From Psococerastis gibbosa (taxonomy: Eukaryota > Arthropoda > Insecta > Psocodea > Psocidae), in contig OZ020486.1 of the NCBI GenBank assembly GCA_963971405.1, positions 28,233,419 to 28,297,418 of the forward strand: 64,000 bases of DNA, in the 5' to 3' direction. Positions 21,445-35,000 of this stretch are shown here, in pieces. The notes beneath the pieces are model-generated. The model saw only the letters and a list, made by a program, of their open reading frames with translations. It was not told the origin of the DNA and searched no databases. The number at the start of each line of letters is the position of its first letter. Position 1 is the first letter of the stretch. The position numbers were made by a program, and so were the translations under genes.

Positions 21445-21826
21445 GGCTGAGTGTTCAGAATGATTTGTAAACAAGAAATTATCGTACTTTTTGGACGAAA
21501 TTAATTAATTGCTCGTTCCACAGCCACAAAGGTATAAAAGGGAACAGATGAAAAAATCTTAAAAAATACGACCTTTCTGTGAAAGCTGTCTATTTCCCTT
21601 ACATATTTACAACTGTGCTACAAAATGGGTTAAAGGCTATTTATCCAATTTTTTAAGGTAATATTTCAGTTCAGAAAATATAAACTTCCTGCGATAACTT
21701 GGATTTTTTTATGAGATTTTTATCTGTTCACTTTGTTATCTTTGTATCTGTGGAATGAGCAATAAATTATTTTCGTCAAGAAATCAGTAAAATTTCTTGT
21801 CTACAAAACATTTTGAACACTCAGCC
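21445..21826. mobile_element. Foldback MITE with TTAA flanks
   Basis: TTAA lies at 21441-21444 and 21827-21830. Arms of about 120 bp are inverted, starting GGCTGAGTGTTCAGAATG and, from the right, GGCTGAGTGTTCAAAATG, and continuing through ATTGCTCGTTCCACAG. A TTAA target is typical of piggyBac-type insertion, but the termini are not canonical. Confidence 0.7.
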
Positions 21827-22011
21827 TTAAGTCATATTCTATCAGCTAATATAATAGATTTTTACAAATAACAGATTAACAAAAGTTGCTTGTAGTAGAT
21901 ACTGTAGGTCGGCATGGCAATAATAATAATAATAATGATATAATGAAACATGAAAACACGACAGCTGAGGAACCATTTTTTAATGTATCCAGGCAAAGAT
22001 TAATTAATTAT

Positions 22012-22192
22012 CTACTAAGCCAACCTAGCGGAGTTAGGGCCATAAAGCCCTCTCTTACACTCAACTAGGAAGGCCCGGGACCACCTGCTTTACATGCCCT
22101 CCGAAGCATGGTCAGAAAATGTAGCAAGTATAGGACTCGAAGCAACAACCTTACGGGTGAAAGTCAGAGTCCGTACCACTACTCTACATGTC
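22012..22192 (-). mobile_element. tRNA-derived SINE, copy b
   Basis: The minus strand shows a tRNA-like head (TAGAGTAGTGGTACGGACTC; TTTCACCCGTAAGGTTGTTG; a B box mutated to GCTTCGAGTCC) followed by the shared body CATGCTTCGGAGGGCATGTA and GAGAGGGCTTTATGGCCCTA. The A+T tail is short or lost. Confidence 0.75.
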
Positions 22193-23122
22193 ATAGAGCA
22201 GATGATAGCATATATTCTTAATCCCTGATCTAAGACTAGTATTATTAAATCCTATAAATCCTAAGAACTTCGGACACACTCAATTCTAACTAAAAATAAT
22301 AATAATAATGCGTGTATTTATAAAAAAAAAAAAACATTACAAATTTTACTGAACCGGTGCCACAAAGCCAAAAAGGCGCGTTGGGATCACCACATGAACC
22401 TATGGCCTTCGATGGCATAGTGGTAGCTTGTTCGTACTTGTGCGAGTCTCTACACACCATGCGATCGGAAACCTGTTGTAACTCAACACAGGTATTACCT
22501 ACAGAGGCGGCTGAAGAGGTTATTCAGATACATTCATTTATTCATTCATTGTATGCGAATAATCTTTTATAAAAAAATAATAATAATAACTGAATAATTT
22601 TTCTATCTCGTACCGTCCCTACTTCAGGAAGACTTGCTCTACTCATTGTTACCTACCGTACAACACCCAATAATGTACTATATTATAAATAAATTAATAA
22701 ATATTATAATAAACGGAAACACTTGTTTCCATGATTTGTGTGCAGGGCTACAAAATAATAATGATAAATAACAGCAACAAGACGTCATCTGTAGCTGTTC
22801 CAAGTATGTTTATTCGCATATTAAGCTTAAATTTGGATGAAAATAATAATTATTGTGATATCACGGAAAGCGTCAGTTAAATTTTAAGTATCAGTCACAA
22901 GCTTATTTATTAAGCAAACCCTAGGCTATAATAGAATCAAAATTGTTTTTTTTATTCAATAAAATAAAGATTATTTACATCACTACATCTTCCCTTTATC
23001 TTTCCATTGGGATTTCACTTGTTTTAATGTCAAATTAGAGTACGGCATCTATTACCTACGAGTACATACTGTAAGTAGATATGCAGAGGTAATTAAAAAT
23101 GCCCGATGCATTATGTAAATAG
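22193..23122. other. No gene recognised
   Basis: AT-rich flank downstream of the second cuticle gene, with short AAT runs. Confidence 0.5.
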
Positions 23123-23128
23123 TTTATT
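23123..23128 (-). terminator. Candidate poly(A) signal AATAAA
   Basis: AATAAA on the minus strand, about 600 nt below the TAA at 23731. It is a clear hexamer in AT-rich DNA, so chance occurrence is likely and the 3' UTR length is unproven. Confidence 0.25.
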
Positions 23129-23730
23129 CAAACGTGCAGCCATACAGGCTGTCAAAGTACAAAAAGATCACTTACAAACATTACACTAAGGCTATCATTT
23201 TGTGACACCTCCACTTCAAGAGAAAGAAAAAGCGTTTTCTCTCTCGAAATGACGTCATAAGCTAGTGAGTCAAGTTTGAAAGATTTCCACAACAGCCGAC
23301 TCTTTCCGACTTTACCCACTAGTCACTGTACTACTATCTATCTACTAAGCTACAATGCCTACTTAAAGAATACTAACAGTATCAGGGTTCCCTTAAAAAA
23401 CTTGGTAACATATTTTGGCAGTTTCTTCGCTTATGGGGGTGCATTCAACTAATTAGGCCATGCTAATTAAATTTCCAGCATTTTCAACAAAGAATTAATA
23501 AGATCTAAAAGTCCCTGAATGGACTGATAAAGCAAGTACAGTCTTTGTTCTTGTCATTATGTTTGTGACAGCTACAAGTAATGTCTTGTAGCACTTACCT
23601 GACCCCAAACATAATGTTACGTAACATCGTTGGCCGACTTTGATGGATTTTTTGAGGATTGTTTCATCTTACAGTCTATGGCCAAAGACATTCTTTGTAC
23701 AAATTTCTAACATTATACAGGCAAATTAAT

Positions 23731-26700
23731 TTAGTATCCAGTGTTGGGAGGTCCGTAGGAGCTTGATGGAGCGCTTGCTGATGGAGGAGGTCCATAAGAG
23801 TTTGAGGGAGAGGGGTAGGGTGCTGAGTTGCCACCGGGGCTGGAACCGGACCCCGTGGGGTAGGAAGGCTCGCCCTGGTAGGAGACGTCAGCGTTGAAAC
23901 CGTTCTTCCAGTCGGCGGTATACTTGACGATCTGGAGTCGGCCGTCCGGAAGTTGAACGCGGTATTCTCCCCTGATGACATCTCCATCAGATACCTGAGA
24001 ATTAAATAAATTGAACGTGTTTTAATGATTATTCTCTATTAAGGGACAGATTTCAAAATATTTAATGGTCGTGTATTTTTGATGAAATTAATTATGTGTT
24101 TCAAAAAGCTCTTCAGTTTGTGATATATATATTATCATCAAATAGGTTCCTAGCCTACCCAATAAAAATAAAATTACCAAGTGCATAGCAGCCAGTATGC
24201 ACCTACTCGTTAAATCGGACTGAACGTCACAATTGAGACAATCATGAACGATTGACAATTGAAACAAACACAGTGATGATTTATCAAAGTGGAAAGTAAA
24301 GGCAAAAAGTAAGCAAAGGGGGAAGAGACATCTTCGTGATAAACATTTACAAAATGCGGTTTTGACTGTTATAGTTCTTAATTATGCAATCTTATTATAG
24401 CCTACCGCAACTAATCGTCATGGCACGTGTAAAAGCCATATAAGGAGGGGTTTGGGGAGAGAGTGGTTACATGAAATTCAAATTAGATCAGGATTCAGGT
24501 TACCTACCACTCTTGCATTATTTACATTATAACTCGTCGTGCGCAAACAGCAACAGTGAAAAACGTCGACAGTCTACTTCAAACACATGATAAACTCACG
24601 TATAGGTGAAAGAGAAGGTTTCTCAAACGGACTACGCCAAGCTCTGTTCTGTTCTTTTTGTAAGATTTAAATTACAAATTCCTGAACATAGACCAATGCA
24701 TGGTACGAAATCATAAAACTAAATAATTCATTCGCTCTAACACACACTGTATATCTTTTTGCTCAATATAACTTTTCCCCTATAAATAAGTTTTGTTGGT
24801 GAACATACCTCATTCCTGGAGTAGTCGGTGCCAAAGTAATCGTCCTTCACCTTGTATTCGAAGTCGTAGGGCATGCCAGGCTCGTGGTGGTCATGGTCGT
24901 GGTGCTGAAAACAAATCGCAAGAAAATCTGTCAAAATTCGTAGCTATCATAAGCATATATAATCTAGTTCGTCCGACCTTTTAAGGCCACTCCTGAGATA
25001 CTGACACAAGTAAAAGTGAAGCCACTGAATCGTGCTCTTGACTTTTTCCCACGGCAGTAACATCTGATATAGGATTCAAGGTTGTTAAGGCAGTTATGTG
25101 AATCATTTAGTGAACTCCTACATTTTCCAAAATTGTCTCTCACCTCCGTATGTTAAGAAAGATCGCATTAAGATGAATGCATGAGAAAACTCACTTCGTA
25201 GGAAAAGATTGGATGCCTCACCTTGGCATTAAAATGAATGTCAATTGCATAATATTGACGGTTTTACAGTCATTTCCCTTAATTTGTATTCAGAATTGCT
25301 GTTATTTCCCACCTTCTTGATCCATTGTGAAACGTTACGTTTCTTAGGCTACGTCGTAACCCTTAAATTTCAGAATATCCAATGAATTTCGACCAGTAAA
25401 TTCGTAATGTCACTCAAGGGTGGATTTTATGAGGGCGGGTCAGAGGGTCCGGACCCCCCCCCAAAAAAAAAAATGAACTTACACTATGACTTAAACCTAA
25501 ACAATGGGTTTACAGTGGGAATTAAAAATAATCATGTTTTTTAATGTTATAATCCACTGAACCTGCCCGCTGACCCCCCTCCTTAAATTGGAGACTAAAT
25601 CCGCCCTTGCTGTCATGAGTCATGCCACGCGCGTGATCCTTCTCGTAGAACTACCCATGGGCCATGTCTACAGAGCAAGAAAACTATTCAACTACCCTAT
25701 GTGATATGTAGGCGCAGACGTTTGGGTAGCTTTCTACTAGCTTATCAATGATTTGAAGTAATTTTGTTCGTGCATGTGGTCCCTTAGCCTTGTTGCAAAA
25801 CAATATTGGCTTCAGCGCAATGCCGTACGTGTTAATATATGTTATTACTATATTAAACTAAGGATGAAAAATAAAAATAAATATATTTAATTATTAAAGA
25901 AAATTAAAAATCAGTAGGTAGTGAATAGAAGGAACCGTGCAAGGCACAGAAACATTTGTAAAAATGTCGTTAGATGCGTTTAAAAGCAGTTTTTTTTTAA
26001 ATACAATACTACAGTAGAATCTTTTATTACAGTCATTGTCTCCTGCCTCAGCAGTCTCTAGTCTCTTTTCCCACGAAGAGATTATTGTACTACAGGCTCA
26101 GATTTTCCACCCGTCAGGTTGTTGGTTCGATTACCACGCTTGCTCCGTTTTCAGGCCATGCTTAAGTGTGCATATAAAGTTGAATGTAAGAGAGGACTTT
26201 ATAGTCCTAACTCAGCTAAGTTGGCTTAGGAATAGAGCAAAGGCCATTATTTATTTATTTAAAGGGCAAGCATAGTTGAACACTATATATCAACATTCTC
26301 GGCATATACAAGTACACGTAGGCCTACAATCGTATAATCAAAATAGTCCCGCGCCTAAAATAAATAAATAAAAATATGTACCCCTAAATAATATCAAAAT
26401 CTACTTCGCTACTGTGCTACCTGAAGACGATAAGACGACATTCGGAACAATTATAAAAATCGAATAATCTCGGCTTATGCAAGTTTTCGAAGAAACAAAG
26501 TGTTCCAAATGTCATCCCATCACGATCGGTTAGTGCACGTGTAGAATACCTACTCCCAGAGTAACCTGCCACACAGATATTTTGGTCAACACGTAACTCC
26601 TTAAATTCATTTAACTCATCCCAATTTAAGAAAAGTAGGTCGAAGGGTCGGTAATACAGTAGGAGCCTTTTAAGTACGTATACTGTACTTAAATACTCAT

Positions 26701-28439
26701 CTTCTTCAAAAGTAATGAACCTTCTGGTTAATACGTCTTCCTCATTTCAAAAAGACAAGTCATAATGTCTGACATTAGTCTTAACTATTTCGGCAATGAA
26801 TACTTGTAATCATCATTAGTGTCGCGGCATTGAGAAGAATAAGAAAGGGCTGGGAAAGACTGCTCCCATTGTATCGGTCAGTCGTAATATTGTATTTTAA
26901 AATCATTAAAAAGCCATTGCTTTAAACTCCATCACTAAAATGAATATAAATTAATTATTAATTAATTAAAATAACGTGCCTACAGAATATACAATAAAGT
27001 TCAATAAGTTAACATACCCTACAATAATTAATGCTAATGATGCACTTTAAACCCCCTGCCTTCAACATTGTGCATTTCCTATACGCCTACAATTATAGGC
27101 CTACTTTTATTCACTTTTGTAATGCACGTAAGGCTGATAGCATCCTACTTATAATACTATAGTATGTGTATTGTACAGTAGACCTATCTTAAGGGTCGAT
27201 CGTTTAACCAGGAACCACTTCTCTGTTGGGACACCCAGTTAATAACTGCAAAATGAATTAAATGACCTACAGTACTATATTTATGGTGACTGTAGTGATT
27301 CGTCTGTCAATTGGGGCCCGGAGTACCTTTTTGAATTTGTTTCATGCATTGAGTTGAGGTAAATCGTGGTGACTCTACTATCCGAGCACTGAATTCATTC
27401 GAGTTGAGTAGTATTTACAATTAATGTAATTGTCACCTAACTCGCTGAAGCAACGAATAAAACTTTTACACTTACGTCCCCACCAACAGAGACTGGGTTG
27501 GTGCCGCTGGGAGCGTAAATTGGACCAGGCGAGACTACGGGCTTAGAAGAGCTGGGGGACCCGTATGTCGGTGAAGGTGGCTGGTAGCTAGGAGTGGGGG
27601 GTTGATACGAGGGCGATGAGGGAGGTCTGTAGCTGGGGGATGAGGGAGGTCTGTAGCTGGGAGTGGGAGGCCGGGGAGAAGGGGAAGCGAACGACGGGCT
27701 CGGCCTGTCGTAGTTGTAGCCCTTCTTTGGTGGTAGGTACTGGTTGTTGCCGACGATCTCGCTGACATCAGCACTGGCGAAAACTGCTAGTCCAAGGAGA
27801 ATGGACACCTGAAAAAACAGAAAAAATATTGTTAGAGCCTCAGGCAAACTATCAAAACATGCTGAGGCGATGACGAAGGGTCAGGGAAGGTTGTTGGTTG
27901 GAGTTTCAAAATTATTACCGTAGGTTCCCTAATCTTAGTCATTTCTGGGGAAGTTTTTTTTAAAAATTTTATCCAAAATTTTCATTCTAGGCTATACCAC
28001 TTCTATGCCAGCGCTGTAGTTTTCGTCATTTCATTGTGGAAGAAGAGATGAAACTCTGTGGCCCCCATAGAGATTTTTTTTTCAATGCCTGCTTTCACAA
28101 CTTCTGCTTTAAGTAATCTTAAGCAGCCTGGTGGGAGGATCGAGTCTGTTTATTAACTTGAGGCACCCTAAGGGCAGACTACTTCAGCTCAGGGAGAAAG
28201 GGAGTTGACTGATAGCTGATTATAGTGGATTCCGAACCACTTGGGGAACATGGTAAAGTCACACGATTAATTCGGAGGTGACCAGGACTCGACTCGCACT
28301 TAAAATTAGTAGTCTCAGTGCGTTATCATGTTCCACCATGTTCCCCGCAATCACTGTGCACACTATCAAGTTTGCTGCAGTTTGGAACAGGCTCTGTTCT
28401 TGTGGATTCAACTTGGAATGTCCGTTGACATACCTCCAT
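23731..28439 (-). CDS. RR-type cuticle protein with resilin-like low-complexity segments
   Basis: Coding exons, in minus-strand order: 28434-28439 (ATG GAG only, least certain), 27476-27808, 24809-24904, 23731-23994. All junctions are GT-AG and phase 0; total 699 nt, 232 residues plus TAA. Signal peptide is MEVSILLGLAVFASA. Residues 16-113 hold NNQYLPPKKGYNYDRP and Pro/Ser/Tyr repeats (PSYRPPSS, PSYQPP). Exon 3 opens with HHDHDHHEPG and begins the chitin-binding domain (PYDFEYKVKDDYFGTDYSRNE), which finishes in exon 4 (GEYRVQLPDGRLQIVKYTAD, then WKNGFNADVSYQGE), so it spans about residues 125-187. The tail has two SYGPP motifs and ends NTGY. Family knowledge: extracellular chitin-binding cuticle protein, often database-labelled pro-resilin-like. 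It shares strand, promoter layout and architecture with the pro-resilin gene about 15 kb away and is probably a relative. The split RR domain, interrupted after RNE, differs from pro-resilin, where one exon carries it. Confidence 0.88.
25414..25613. mobile_element. hAT-like MITE fragment in cuticle-gene intron 2
   Basis: Imperfect inverted ends CAAGGGTGGATTT and, from the right, CAAGGGCGGATTT; C tract plus A tract near the left, CCCCCCT near the right. Flanking similarity (TGTCA on both sides) is too weak to call a duplication. Confidence 0.45.
26075..26264 (+). mobile_element. tRNA-derived SINE, copy c
   Basis: Head with CACCCGTCAGGTTGTTGGTTCGATTACC, here split as CACCCGTCAGGTTG and GGTTCGATTACC (B box), a diverged body, then GAGAGGACTTTATAGTCCTA, TTGGCTTAGGAATAGAGCAA and a TTATTTATTTATTT tail. 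It lies in the large intron 2 of the second cuticle gene. Confidence 0.7.
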
Positions 28440-28470
28440 TGAGGTGCAACAGCATTGGTGTTTATTCAGT

Positions 28471-28517
28471 TGAATGAAAATGATTGTGAAAGAAGGTTTT
28501 ACATATATACATATATA
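28471..28517 (-). promoter_or_regulatory. Predicted core promoter of the second RR cuticle gene
   Basis: Two TATATAT blocks lie at 28517-28511 and 28509-28503 on the minus strand. TCATTC at 28477-28472 places a possible start (28475) 34 nt below the second block. The leader to the ATG at 28439 is about 36 nt. The layout matches that of the pro-resilin gene, which also supports the two-codon first exon ATG GAG followed by GTATGT. Confidence 0.55.
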
Positions 28518-28977
28518 CCCAGCATGTATTGAAACGTAATTTCAAATTTCGAGTGTTCCATTATCTTGAGAAAAATTGCAACAAAACTGACGAATTTGTC
28601 TGACAAGACAATTCAGATTATGCAATAATTCATAAGTCATAATTTCTCACACTTAAATCATTTCAGGGTTCAGTGTTATAACGCAAGCTCATGATATCCA
28701 CCTATTGTAGGTCATGGTTTCATTAAGAATAAAGTGAGGCATAGTCAATTTTTCTTAGATGGTGAGAAATGCATTGTTTGAAACCTGAAAGATCACAAAC
28801 TGCATTGATGTTAACAATATTATCCGCCTTGGCATGGTTATTAAATTTAAACACTGTTCACACGCTGACACGTGAGAGAGAGCTGCTGCCTCATGACCAA
28901 AAACAAATTAAAATTGACTGTTTGCAGGACTTGCTATTTGAAATTTTTTTCATCGATTCACAGCAGCCAAATTATCT

Positions 28978-29012
28978 TGCTATATCTATCTATATCTATA
29001 TATCTATCTATG
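28978..29012. repeat. (TATC)n-like microsatellite
   Basis: Imperfect TATC/TATA units. Confidence 0.75.
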
Positions 29013-32000
29013 TACAATCAGCTAGTTTCTGCTGGACTGACATACTTGACTATACTACGAAATGAAACAAAATTTTATCATTTTTTGGGCTGGCAGCACC
29101 GGGGCCAAGTCTCCTCAGCTGTAACCAGTAAGCGGTACGGTGGCCTGAGCATTCATGATCACACTACCGTAAAGATTACATTTCCGAGCAATTGTATATT
29201 TTCTCTTTTCCGGGTTGTTATAGTTTTTGGCTGCATGGATTGTGAATTTGTAGACCTATAATTTTTTTGGGTGGGCATCTTACGCTCCGTAATGATACAA
29301 ATTATGCTAATTATACGTCAAACTGTGTGGAGATTGTGTGAAAGTCTCAATAGGCATATTTAGCTATTTTAGCTGTTTTTGTAATTGCATGGAATTGATA
29401 TGACATTGTTACCTTTAATGTTACGTACTTTACATTAACAAATTTAAATAGGCTACTTCCGACCGCCCCAAATTATTGTCATACCCTAACTTTGTATCAG
29501 AAATAATCCATTTGGTGGAGAGATAGACTACTAGACTATAAAACGGATGGTAGAGGTTCAAGACTCAACATAAAAGGAAAACCTTTTCGCCAGACCTGAT
29601 TATACTCGTAACTATCCCAAAATGGACCCCTCACCTTCACCGGTAGGGGTAAAACGCGACTTCAGGGCATGTTACTGACCACAAAATCCCAGATAGCGCA
29701 GTCGTTAATAATGTATCCTCTACTAGTCCTCAGGCTTAGACCCTCATCGGGATGAATTACAAACAGGTATTTGTATTTAACTGTCGCGAACCTACCACGC
29801 GCATTTCCTCATATAAGAGCCCAATGACTCATAGAAATACTGTATGTCAAGGTCAGGGAAACAGACGCCTGGTCGGGCAGACGTGGTTCCTAATTTGCCA
29901 GTACAAGTCGATAAGGTTCGTCACGCGTCCATTCACGTTTAATAACAGGTCGTCATGCTTCTGATACCGTAAAACCTGGAATTATCCGATAAGACCTGTG
30001 ATGAGAATTACAATGGGATAGTTTAATTATAGGTAGGCGAGAATTGTATAGGTATTGTCTTGTAGTTTGTTGCAACATTTAAATCGGACCGTGGATGGCT
30101 CGGCTTTAGCTATTAAATTAGTGGAGTAGGTATTAGTTATCTGTCTTTTAAATATATGTGCTTTATTATGTCATCTGCATGTGCATTTAATTGTTCTATG
30201 CGCATTAAAGTTACTATTCCATTATTATATAGACACTAATTCAATATTATTTTAATTTACAATAAAATTTATTAATTAGGTTATGATTCTTGGTTTTTCC
30301 GGAAGAGGTAAGTGTCCAATATTGAACGCTCTCATGACTGAAGTCAGTATCACGGTGGGGCAGCATCAAAGTCGATTATATCTGCATTGCATTACTTCAT
30401 ATCCATAACGATTCTATTTTTTAACAATATTGCTTAAGAAGTACAATAATATAGAATATATGCAGTTGAAGATTGGATTTCAATGAATTGATACAACGTG
30501 GAGTACGTTAATTAATTTCATAGTTAGTTAATGAATCTTGAATTTGTGTCTTTAGCATTTCAATGGCTATGACGAGATCCACAGATCTAGTACATAGGAA
30601 ATTTCCGACCATCATTCCTTGGGATATTGTAAAAATTAGTCACAAAAAACGTTGTATGCTATATTTAGCAGACTAGCATTGGGTCGCTCTTGAACTGTTT
30701 GCATAACATTCATAGGATAAAGATAAAAGAGTGTGTACCGTAGTCTAATAGACCTGTGTGAAACAACTTAATAAAGTAATAAAGAGTTTCAAGTGGTTGG
30801 CTAGTATATAAATTTACGATACTATTATTATCACTTATTGGCGGTAAATCAGTGATGAATGCTGATGATCACGTTCAATTTTACAATTTGCAACATTATG
30901 GCTTCACTCATCCTCATTGATGGCAACCGCAGTTGCTCTTAAGTAGCTGAGTTGGCAATTTATAAACGTTTGTTGCTGCCATCAATGTCGAAATTATCAC
31001 CATTGCTAGCTGACCTATTGTATATGAAACGTCGTTTTCACCTCAAGTGCCTCTTGCAGTGGCGCATAATATAAAAAATATTTTTGGTGGGTCAAGACCA
31101 GATCACTTCTAGCATAAGGTCAGTATAGAAGCATCTACAAGCCAGTCACAGACAATGGGCAGACGCGTATTATCTGTAGACAACTTTCCCATAGAAATCG
31201 AAAATGGGGGGCCTCGCTCTGATTGGTTAGGCGCAAGTATTTTCCTATACCATGAAAAACTTGCCCATTAGCGAAGCGAAAACATGAAACCGCTCTTGCC
31301 TCCCTGCAATTTACAAGGTGTCGTCCATAATAAGTGTTTAACACAAATTTATACGGTCTTATTGGTGTTACGGAGAGGCAAGCTTGTGAGCGTTTATAGC
31401 TACCCAAAACAATGCTTAGCTAGAAGCTCAACATTAGCTTTCTATGTAGAATGTACTAAAATTTATAGAGATAAAGAATTCATTGCACTAAACACCCAAC
31501 ATACAGTACAGTAAACCCCACCTCCACGCCATTATTCACAAACGAATTGATAGCTTCTCTTTGACTGACGGAAGGCGTTTTGAACTAAAAACTAGCAGCA
31601 AAACAACTCATAACAACTTACTATTTAATTGATAGGATTTTTATTCATGAGTAGTCTTCAGAAGTCTTTACGCAACATGGAGATTAGAGATGAAGCCTTG
31701 GTGGGGATCCTTGGGATGTTGATGAGGCTTATAGGAAGTTATGACTAAAAAGTGACAAGAAGAAATCATTCATCTCCCTTCCTGACGAGGATTAAATGTC
31801 CAAAATTCCTTCTAACATAGACTGTGATAACAAATAGGTTCTGATGACAGAACAGGCCGAGGAGTAATTTTCTTAGAAAACACCTTCATTAAGATCTACA
31901 GTACTTATTTCGAGGGCTCAAATGAATAGTAATAGATCTATAGAATAAAGAATGGAGCTTAATAGGAGTCCTATATATATGACAGTATGGTGCTATGACT

Positions 32001-35000
32001 AAGAACCGATTAAGAATTGGAGTTGGGCAACAGCACGGTTGTCAGTAGGAAAGGAACAACTAATTATAATTAATTGATATCATACAGTTAGTTTACAATA
32101 CAGTAAGCACCGGTTACTTTCTGTATTTCATATACATAGGCTCACGTTGTATCGATGGCAGAGCAAATTTTAAAGAATTGTCAATGGGCGACAGTCTCGC
32201 TCTAAAAAAGAGGGCAGGATTTCGGAAATAAGGGGAGGGGGAGCTAGTATAAGGAGTATCCTAACGCTCAGTGAATGTCTTACAAGTATAAAATACTACT
32301 ATAGGTGTGTAATAGTAGGTTTTTAAATATCTCACATACGTCTTTTTGTGATTTTGCCCACAAACCACTATGCCAACACGGCACATCGTATAAAATACAT
32401 GACTTATTATATTCACTGATATCAGATGAAACCGCGCGACAAGATCTTATTACTGGGCAACAAATGTTTCGCACAGTTTTATGTTAAAATATGCTCTGAT
32501 CAGTGAGCGATAGTAAATAAAGTAGGTATATCTATCAATAGAAAACTATAACCACTGCCTAACACTAGCTGATAATCTATTGTTTATCTCAGTGCCCCTG
32601 AACTGAACCTATGGCGAGAGGATTTTATAAAAGCGAGACAGGATAGTTGGAGACCTAGACCCTCAGGCCAAACTCGCATTATTAGTTCGGGCGGAACGAT
32701 GTCTTCTTATATGGGCAAGAGCGGGCACCTTCTTGCAAAGAAAATAAGGCGAATGTAAAAGATGATAGTCGAGGACACGTGCGCACTCGTGATAGGTGAG
32801 GGAAACTCCCTTCGCACTCCACATTTCACTTCAGAAGAGGAGTCCAATGTCAACTTTGAACTTTCTATTTTAATGTAGCTGGCTCTGATTTATTTGCAGC
32901 AGGAAACCTGGGGCTATGAATTTTGATTCAAAATGAAATGATACTATTGCTAAAAGCTCACACGCAATGAGAAATAATTTTCGAAAAATGGAACCACACA
33001 CCAAACGTGTGTAAAAATTATGTTTCAAAAATTAAGACGTATGGTGAGTACTTGCGGAAATTTGCATAAAATAGTTTACTTCAGATAGGTACCGTAAGTT
33101 GAATGTTGAAGCCTCAAAATTAAATGTTTTATATGTTTTATGTGATATTTTACAAAGTTTACTCTCATTACAATGTGTTTAAAATATTACAAAGTTACAA
33201 AGGAGACGATTTTATATAACTCAAAATTAAATAGCCTAATTTGTTGGATTTTCATCAAAGGCCTGCGTTTATCAGCATTCATCAGTTATGGCTTATTGAT
33301 ACGTTATGATTTGCTATTTGTTCGTCATTATTACCTACTTTCAAAAGTACGCCTACCTAAACCTAATTCTTTTCTCGGCTTGCTGTGGTGTCGTAAGGAT
33401 AAGAAGGCCTTATATGATAAGATGGCAGGTGCTCATTACTGTCGTTTCGCCTATAAAACGTGAGATAAAGCACAAAATAACTTACTTGGATGGTATTGTT
33501 AAGTTGGGTGCCCATCTATAATTTATAACAGTATGGTTGTGGCATTAGTTCATAGGTCACACGTGCATTACGGTGCACAACTAGTGGTTGGTTTCTATAC
33601 TACCATCGGCATAACTACATAATTATGCTTTATCGATTCCATAAATTCTTATCTACCCATATGCAGTATCCTGGTATCACCATTAGTAGGCCAGTAGAAC
33701 TTACCTAAAAATGGTATTATTTTCAAAGTCTTTATGGCAGCATGGCCGGCAATTAGCAAGCAATGGGTGCGGTTTCATTTTTTATGTCGTAGTTTATTGG
33801 ACCAGTACCGGTGTATCAATATTAAAATGTCTCACAATCAGATCAATATAACCGCAACAGCCTACCCACCGTCATCGGAATAATTGAGAGTGTTGTACAG
33901 TATACCCTTTTTAATAATATATAGCATTGTAATATTACTAATATTACGATATAACCAAGATGCCATACAAACAAAATTAAAAAAAAATAAGTCAACAGTA
34001 ATATTGGTTAAGTTACTATATCATGCTGATTATTTGCAAAAACATGGTCCGATCGAAATGAGGCTAATGATATAATATATAGGCAAATTCTGTAATAACT
34101 TCCAAATGTGTTTTCCAGGACAGATTCAATTTATTGTTGCACAACTGACCTACATGACCCTTTTAGCGCACGAGTCATCGGCTGTCACATTTCGTTTTAT
34201 CTGGAGCTCCGTCATATTCAAATCTAACAAATGGATCTATTATATGGTAAGCGTATAGCCCTGCGGCATTTTTTCTTGAGATATTTTCATTTTTCGACTC
34301 CTCTGAGACCTTCTATGCAATGCACGGTATGTATCTCTAGCCAGGAAAATGTTTGATTGAAAATAAAAAGGAAAGGTCTCGGAATGCTGACAGCTCTGAT
34401 GATTCCAAATGATGTAAGTAATTTATTGCAGTGTTGGTGAGATTATAGGGAATGCTCTTGGCTGTTAATTTTTGGTGCTATGCAGTATTTTAATAAGTTG
34501 CCAAGAGACTTGAGTATAAGGATAAGATATTTTTACTACATTTAAGTTATTACATATAGTTGGTAATGTATAGCCTACATGTAATATGACGGGTTTCTAT
34601 GAGTCTTGCCACACCTACAGAAATACACGATATTCTATTCTATTCAGTTAGCAAGAAATGTAGTCATTATATTTCACTGTGGACAACAACCGCATAGGAA
34701 GAACAATAATAATTATTAAAAATCAGAGAGCCCCGCGAAGGCTCGAATTTGCCGCGACGTGGCGACCTTGCATATTGTTCTATTTGCATTATGTTAGATG
34801 TCTCTTTTCTAGCTTGTATTAAATTTGTTACTTCAATAATACATCACACACATTTACTAGTACTATTGAAACAGTTGTCAATTGTGTTGTCATACAGAGT
34901 GCATATGCATGACAACTGACAGGTACCGGTTACCGGTTCGGCTGTTCAAACAACATTATAAAATATTTAAGTGGATACTTCTCAACACTAGTGGATCCCC

